Assembly (NCBI GenBank): GCA_017467275.1
Contig: JAFTSN010000003.1
Span: forward strand, 1 to 64,000
DNA: 64,000 nucleotides
Source of the DNA: Clostridia bacterium
Lineage (GTDB): Bacteria; Bacillota; Clostridia; Christensenellales; Borkfalkiaceae
Direction: 5' to 3'
The notes below the pieces were generated by a model. That model was not told the origin of the DNA and ran no database searches. It worked only from the letters and a program-made list of their open reading frames with translations. Position numbers and translations under genes: made by a program. This document shows, one piece after another, positions 59,295 to 64,000 of the stretch (the first letter of the stretch is position 1; each line of letters begins with the position of its first letter).

Positions 59295-60266
59295 ATGAAC
59301 TATCTCTTTTTCGATATTGAATGTGCCAGCGTGTTCAAAACGACGGCAAAGATTTGCGCGTTCGGCTACTGTCTGACGGACGAGCACTTTAACATACTCG
59401 AAAAGGAGGATATTCTTATCAATCCGCAGGGCGGGTTTCATTTGACGGACAGGAAGGGCACGCAGGGGCTTGTGCTTCCCTACGAATATGCGAAATTCAA
59501 AAGCTATCCGACCTTCCCCAAGCTCGCGGACAGAATCTACGGGCTTTTGCAGGACGAAAACACCCTCGTTGCAGGTCATGCGACCATGAACGACGTGAAG
59601 TATCTTAACCTCGAGAGCAAGCGGTTTTCTTTGCCCCCTTTTCGCTTCGATTTTGCGGACACGCAGTTTATCTATATGAACCGCGTAGGGATATTTAACC
59701 GTCAGTTTGCCCTCGGCACGATTGCGGAGGCGCTCGGCGTTGAATTTACGCCGCACCGCGCCGCGGACGATGCGTATGCGACCATGCGCGTTGCGGAAGC
59801 GATGTGCAAAGAGGAGGGGCTTTCCTTTTCCGAGCTTTTGAAAAAATACGGTATCACGCTCGGCCGCATTGAAAACTACGAGGTTCGTCAAAGTACCTCC
59901 GTGGGCTATCAAAACCACGTCAAGGAGGCGCAGGCGCGAAAGGAACGCCGCGAAAAGGCGCGCTCAAAATTTCATGAATTCGCGGAGAAAAACCGTCGCC
60001 GCCGCAATAAAAACGGCGGATATCGGACGAAAACAGTATGCTTTTCCCGTTCGGTCGAGGAGGGGGAGGACGCCAAAGCGCTTGTGCTTGCGGCATATGC
60101 AGCGGGCTTTTCCTATATCTACCGCCCCGAGGAAAGCCATTATTATATCAGCGCAGAGGGAGAGAGCGGGCAACGCTTAAACGCTGCCGCTTCCCGCGGG
60201 GCGTGTATTCTTACCCCCGAAGAATTTAAATTGCTATTGGCACAAGAACAGCCTAGCGGAGTATAA
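59295..60266 (+). CDS. DnaQ-like 3'-5' exonuclease with BRCT-like C-terminus
   Basis: DEDDh-type exonuclease, 323 residues. Exo I is FFDIECASV (Asp-x-Glu near residue 7), Exo II is around HATMNDVKYL, and Exo III is PHRAADDAYATMRV with the His and final Asp. A basic linker (about 210-245, KERREKARSKFHEFAEKNRRRR) leads to a C-terminal region of about 75 residues (TVCFSRSVE...GACILTPEEFKLLL) that resembles a BRCT domain in order of elements. A role in RNA or DNA end-trimming is likely; the exact substrate is unknown. It is translated from a GGACC-type weak SD, 9 bp after serS, and precedes the rsmF-like gene by 4 bp. Confidence 0.82.
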   Translation: MNYLFFDIECASVFKTTAKICAFGYCLTDEHFNILEKEDILINPQGGFHLTDRKGTQGLVLPYEYAKFKSYPTFPKLADRIYGLLQDENTLVAGHATMNDVKYLNLESKRFSLPPFRFDFADTQFIYMNRVGIFNRQFALGTIAEALGVEFTPHRAADDAYATMRVAEAMCKEEGLSFSELLKKYGITLGRIENYEVRQSTSVGYQNHVKEAQARKERREKARSKFHEFAEKNRRRRNKNGGYRTKTVCFSRSVEEGEDAKALVLAAYAAGFSYIYRPEESHYYISAEGESGQRLNAAASRGACILTPEEFKLLLAQEQPSGV

Positions 60267-60270
60267 CGTT

Positions 60271-61587
60271 ATGCAACGGTTACCCGAAAAATTTATCGAA
60301 AACATGAAAAAACAGCTTCCCCAAACGGAATGGGAAGCTTTTTTCGCCGTTTATTCAAAAAAGCCGCACAAGGGAATTCGCGTGAATGCCTTGAAATGCC
60401 CGTCGGAGGTTTTTGAAAAAATCACCCCGTTCCCGCTCACACCTGTGCCTTGGGCGGAAAACGGATATAAGGTGGAAGCGGAAAAGACGGGCGCACATCC
60501 TTATCATTTCGCGGGCTTATATTATTCGCAGGAGCCCTCCGCGATGTGTGCCGCGCCCCTTTTGGAGGCGAAGAGCGGCGAGCGTGTTCTCGATCTTTGC
60601 GCCGCACCTGGCGGGAAAAGCACCCAGCTTGCCGCGAGTATGGACGGGGAGGGGATCTTGATTGTCAACGAGCCTGTACTCTCCCGTGCGCAGATTTTAT
60701 CCTCGAATATCGAGCGAATGGGCGTGCGGAACGCTCTTGTGCTCTCCGAATACCCCGAAAAGCTGAACGGGTATTTTGCGGGTTATTTTGATAAAATCCT
60801 CGTGGACGCGCCTTGCTCGGGTGAGGGGATGTTCCGAAAAAACGCGGAGGAAGCGCTCGGGGAATGGAGCGAAGAAAACGTTGCGCTCTGCGCCGAACGT
60901 CAGCGTTTGATTTTGGAGGAAGCCACGAAAATGCTCCGCGCAGGCGGTAGGCTCGTATATTCCACCTGCACCTTTTCCGAGGCGGAAGACGAGGGGCAGG
61001 TATGCGATTATCTCAAAAATCACCCTGAAATGAAGCTTAAAAAAACGGAGAAGCTCTATCCGCACAAGGTCGCGGGCGAAGGGCATTTTGCGGCGGTATT
61101 TGAAAAGCAGACTTGGGCAGAAACGCAGGCATGCAGAGTGAAACCGCTCCGTCCCCGCATATCGAATGAAAGCGAAAAGCTGTATCGGGGTTTTGAAAAG
61201 AGCTTTTTCAACGCTCCCTTAAAAGGCGAGTTGCACGAAGCGGGCGGGATTCTCTATCTGCTTCCGCAGGGCGCACCCGATTGGAAGGGGTTGCGGATCT
61301 TGCGCGCGGGCGTAAGGCTGGGCGAGGTCAAAAACGGCAGATTTGAGCCCTCTCATTCCTTAGCCATGTGCGTGAAAGGGGAGGCGTGCAACAATCTTCT
61401 ATCGCTTCCCTTAAGCGATTTGCGCACGGATAAATTCTTGCGCGGCGAGACGATCGAAGTTTCGGAAAACGAGCTTCAAAACGGCTGGTGTCTCGTCGCG
61501 GTGGACGGCTATCCCATCGGTTTGGGCAAAGCCGTGAACGGTACCGTTAAAAACCATATTCCCAAGGCACTTCGCCGTAGTCTATAA
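60271..61587 (+). CDS. rsmF: 16S rRNA m5C methyltransferase, RsmF type
   Basis: NOL1/NOP2/Sun family SAM-dependent RNA methylase of 438 residues. Motif I is DLCAAPGGKSTQLA, motif IV is VDAPCSGEGMF with one catalytic Cys, and motif VI is YSTCTFSEAEDE with the second. The C-terminal 150 residues form the RsmF-type PUA-like extension (EGKSLAMC-like LAMCVKGEACNN...GWCLVAVDGYPIG). This shape matches Firmicute RsmF/YebU-like proteins more than RsmB (no NusB-like N-domain). It is the last gene of the serS operon; a terminator follows. Confidence 0.9.
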   Translation: MQRLPEKFIENMKKQLPQTEWEAFFAVYSKKPHKGIRVNALKCPSEVFEKITPFPLTPVPWAENGYKVEAEKTGAHPYHFAGLYYSQEPSAMCAAPLLEAKSGERVLDLCAAPGGKSTQLAASMDGEGILIVNEPVLSRAQILSSNIERMGVRNALVLSEYPEKLNGYFAGYFDKILVDAPCSGEGMFRKNAEEALGEWSEENVALCAERQRLILEEATKMLRAGGRLVYSTCTFSEAEDEGQVCDYLKNHPEMKLKKTEKLYPHKVAGEGHFAAVFEKQTWAETQACRVKPLRPRISNESEKLYRGFEKSFFNAPLKGELHEAGGILYLLPQGAPDWKGLRILRAGVRLGEVKNGRFEPSHSLAMCVKGEACNNLLSLPLSDLRTDKFLRGETIEVSENELQNGWCLVAVDGYPIGLGKAVNGTVKNHIPKALRRSL

Positions 61588-61620
61588 AAAAACGCCTTTT
61601 CGATCGACGCGGAAAACAAA

Positions 61621-61655
61621 AAACAGGTTGGGTTTTCACTCAACCTGTTTTTTTC
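61621..61655. terminator. Bidirectional terminator between rsmF and the surface protein gene
   Basis: AAACAGGTTG (61621-61630) pairs perfectly with CAACCTGTTT (61641-61650), with seven T residues on the plus-strand side and an A/T run for the minus strand. Confidence 0.88.
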
Positions 61656-61669
61656 ACGTCTTATCGGGA

Positions 61670-64000
61670 TCAGTCGTTATAGGGATCGCTCTCGTCCTTG
61701 ACTTCTTCCTTTTCAGCCTTTTTATCAGCTTTTTCAGCTTTCTTTGCGGCTTTCTTTGCTTTCTTTTCCGCTTTGGTTTTCTTAGGTGCTTTCGCTTTCT
61801 TGCCGCGCCCGTATTTCTTCACGAGCTTACGCACAATGATGCTGACGATCGCGAACAGGAGCGCCGCCGCAAGAACGAGAGAGCTGATCAACAGCCAAAT
61901 ATTCATGCCGTCCACAGGCGTTTCCTTGGCGTCGTCCTTGTCCTCAGTATCCTCTGCGGGCTCTTCGTCGAGGGGAACGGAAAGCTCGGTCAAGCTGTAA
62001 TCGAAGAACATCACGTTCTCGCCCTTAAGATAAGCGATACCTTCGGTGTAGTCTGCCGAAGAGATATAATCGTCGTAGGAATTACCGACCTTCTCTTTGT
62101 CGAGCGTGGAATCGTATCTCAAGAACTTCGCGGTGTCAAGGAAAGAGAATGCCGTGTAAGCAACCGCGTCGCTTGCGCGGAACGCCTCGTCCGTCTGCGT
62201 ACCTTTCACGGTCTCGACCGCTTCATCCAAAAGCTGGGTGTACTTATCCGCGTCCACCGTGAGCGAGTTCATATCGAACAGGACGTAGCTGTCTGCCGCG
62301 CTCTTAACTCCGCCGTCGCGCGAGCCGCTCCAAACCTCGAGACGGTAGCTCTTATCTTCACCGCCGCCACGGATATAGAAAGTGCAGTTAACCCATGCGC
62401 CGTTCGTGTCCTCGACGGTCATGACCGCCGCAGCCGTCTTTGCGTTGTTGCTGTAACGGGCAAGGTAGACGTCCTTATTGTCTTCCGTCCACTTCACGCT
62501 CGCAAGGTCGAATACCTCGTCCGCCGCCTTACAGGATTCGTAAGCATAGTACTTGCCGTCCTTCTGATAGAACGCAATACCGTTGTTGCCTGCGTGGCTC
62601 CAAACGGAAGAATCGTAGTTATAGGAAACGCCGTCCGTCGCAACGATCAGGTTGCCGTCCGTATCCTTCTCATAGTTCTGAAGGTTCGCAAAGCTCTTGC
62701 CTGCGTACTCCTCAGAGTAGTGGGACCAGGACTTGTTGACCTCGTAAAGCCCCTTGTCGTTGAGCTTGAACGCAACGTCCTTTTTCTTGTCAAAGGAAGC
62801 CTTCGAGGGATCCTTCGAGCAGACGTTACCCTCGGAATCATACCAATAACCGTAGCTCAAGGTGGAGATGGAGAGGGGATCAACGGACGCATTGTCCGAC
62901 TTGTCAACGAGATAGATATTCGCAATCGCACCCGCAGAGACTTTCACTTTCACGGAAACCGCGACGTAAGCGTCGATAGCGACGGTCTGCGTCGCGCCGA
63001 AGTAGCCGTAAGCCGCTTCTTCTTTGTTGTAGATCAAGAGGGGCTGATTGGAATCGCCGAAAAGCGCTTCGTCAAAGGTGATGCCCGTCAGATCGCTCGC
63101 ATATTTGCTCGCGTACGCGCTCGCGTAGTCCTTATTAATAAGACCGGCATAAGCGTTGGAATTCGTCGTCTTATCTGCCGCGCCGGGAACGATATACGCA
63201 CTGCCGCCGTTCACACCCGTGTAATTCTTGGGCTGTGCAATCTCCGTTTCGATCGCTTTGTGGGGAACGGAAGCAGGGGAGTCGAAGCCACTGTCGGAGG
63301 AATCCGCCGCGGGATCGCTGATCGTCATGGTCTTGACGTAATCTCCTGCCGTGATGCGCTTATATTCTTCCGCGTCGATTTCACGCGCCGCAAAATTTGC
63401 AAACGCCGCATAGCCCGAGCGGTAGTCCTCTTCCTTGGAAGCAACGATGCCCGTGGGGCCGTAGTTAAAGGTCAAATTGAAGCTCTGCTCGGATTCGGTG
63501 GAATTCTCAATGACGAGCAAATACTGCTGCCAGCCGTCGTAGATATCCTCGTTTTCGTCGCCGTCCAGCTCAACTTTCGTCACCGCGTTGGTATTCACGC
63601 CCGAAAGGAGGACGGTTTCTTTATAGCTCGCGGTGGTAGGATTGCCCGCTACGCCCGTCTCCGTTGCGGTCACGCTTGCTCCCGTGAAGCCGCCCGTCAT
63701 ATCCGACGTCTTTAAGAAGAAGGAGATAACGAGATAGGAGTTTTCCTTCACCGTCTTTGCCGCAACCTTGAAGTCGGCGTCGAGAACGGATTCGTAAGCC
63801 GCGCCGCTCTCGGAGTAGAGCATGATAATGTTGTTTTTATCCTTGTTGGAGAACGGATACTTTTCAAAGCCCTCGTCCATGACCTTCTGGAGCATGGCGT
63901 TGGCAGCAGCCTCCGTCGTTAAGGAATCAAAGCTATAAAGACCCACTTTATCGCTTGCGCTCCCCGCGACCTTGGAAGAGGTGACCGTTCCGAACTTTTC
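61670..64000 (-). CDS. Large cell-surface protein with C-terminal anchor and Lys-rich tail (5' end outside window)
   Basis: The frame is open through the right edge, so at least 776 residues are visible and the N-terminus is missing. The visible part is extracellular-type, beta-rich and Tyr/Asp-rich, with repeated units such as SYLVISFFLKTSDM and WVNCTFYIRGGG that look like carbohydrate-binding or jelly-roll modules; the family is not recognised. The C-terminus has one membrane helix (MNIWLLISSLVLAAALLFAIVSIIV) followed by a cytoplasmic tail of about 55 residues that is almost only Lys, Ala and Glu (KKAAKKAEKADKKAEKEE). A type I membrane orientation follows from this. An internal GTG at 63944-63946 is probably not the true start because the frame continues upstream of it. 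Confidence 0.75.
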   Translation of the reverse strand, partial: EKFGTVTSSKVAGSASDKVGLYSFDSLTTEAAANAMLQKVMDEGFEKYPFSNKDKNNIIMLYSESGAAYESVLDADFKVAAKTVKENSYLVISFFLKTSDMTGGFTGASVTATETGVAGNPTTASYKETVLLSGVNTNAVTKVELDGDENEDIYDGWQQYLLVIENSTESEQSFNLTFNYGPTGIVASKEEDYRSGYAAFANFAAREIDAEEYKRITAGDYVKTMTISDPAADSSDSGFDSPASVPHKAIETEIAQPKNYTGVNGGSAYIVPGAADKTTNSNAYAGLINKDYASAYASKYASDLTGITFDEALFGDSNQPLLIYNKEEAAYGYFGATQTVAIDAYVAVSVKVKVSAGAIANIYLVDKSDNASVDPLSISTLSYGYWYDSEGNVCSKDPSKASFDKKKDVAFKLNDKGLYEVNKSWSHYSEEYAGKSFANLQNYEKDTDGNLIVATDGVSYNYDSSVWSHAGNNGIAFYQKDGKYYAYESCKAADEVFDLASVKWTEDNKDVYLARYSNNAKTAAAVMTVEDTNGAWVNCTFYIRGGGEDKSYRLEVWSGSRDGGVKSAADSYVLFDMNSLTVDADKYTQLLDEAVETVKGTQTDEAFRASDAVAYTAFSFLDTAKFLRYDSTLDKEKVGNSYDDYISSADYTEGIAYLKGENVMFFDYSLTELSVPLDEEPAEDTEDKDDAKETPVDGMNIWLLISSLVLAAALLFAIVSIIVRKLVKKYGRGKKAKAPKKTKAEKKAKKAAKKAEKADKKAEKEEVKDESDPYND

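Noticed and set aside
61628-63715. 695-codon plus-strand frame antisense to the surface protein
   Set aside because: It starts inside the terminator, has no SD and has an Arg/Val-rich composition typical of a shadow frame. The minus strand has a membrane anchor and a continuous protein.
1-64000. CRISPR arrays and rRNA genes
   Set aside because: No regularly spaced direct repeats of CRISPR type and no rRNA-like conserved segments were seen. The repeats in the LRR genes are protein-coding.

Overview
The window looks like the chromosome of an anaerobic, endospore-forming member of the Clostridia (Firmicutes), probably an uncultured gut lineage. The sporulation and germination genes spoIIR, sleB, ypeB and a spoVB-type flippase, a rubrerythrin, Gram-positive-type SD sequences and TTGACA/TATAAT promoters all point that way. 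Most genes are moderately GC-rich. Two or three segments (about 1-1365, 33,260-39,841 and 39,842-41,350) are visibly AT-rich and carry accessory genes.

Layout. (1) 1-1362: end of an AT-rich island with the C-terminus of an ATPase/DUF234-type protein, a four-helix membrane protein and an hsdM remnant. It stops at a fragment that looks like the 3' end of a tRNA gene. (2) 1.7-22 kb: a cell-envelope block. A 3,050-residue BspA-type leucine-rich-repeat lipoprotein is followed by a five-gene MoxR / DUF58 / VWA operon and a second BspA-type lipoprotein. (3) 22-31.3 kb: two overlapping tiny genes, rubrerythrin, trmL, spoIIR, sleB-ypeB, a lipoprotein with an RsgI/SEAL-like domain, an ECF-type sigma factor with an RsgI/SEAL-like anti-sigma factor, and a Fur/PerR-type regulator. 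(4) leuA and tRNA-Gly(CCC). (5) 33,260-39,841: a 6.6-kb defence island inserted at the 3' end of tRNA-Gly and bounded by a 14-bp direct repeat. It holds an IS3-like transposase gene, a RloA/RloB-like pair and a four-ORF ABC-three-component (ABC-3C)-like module. (6) 39.9-41.2 kb: a promoter, a strongly folded RNA of about 149 nt ending in an intrinsic terminator, and two genes for Cys-pair (zinc-ribbon-like) proteins. (7) 41.4-64 kb: ordinary chromosome with a GH2 glycosidase/MFS pair, spoVB-mazG-dus, gyrB-gyrA, a P-type ATPase, serS, a DnaQ-like exonuclease, an RsmF-type methylase and the C-terminal part of a large surface protein running off the right edge.

The most unusual items are three. 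The folded leader RNA has an attenuator/riboswitch layout: its closing helix begins at the predicted transcription start, and that helix's 3' strand can also pair with the terminator's 3' arm. The tRNA-Gly defence island combines RloAB with an ABC-3C module whose effector reading frame appears broken. Three otherwise unrelated membrane proteins (YpeB, the P-type ATPase and the 61.7-kb surface protein) carry long Lys/Ala-rich cytoplasmic tails. All functional names rest on reading motifs by eye; no database search was possible.
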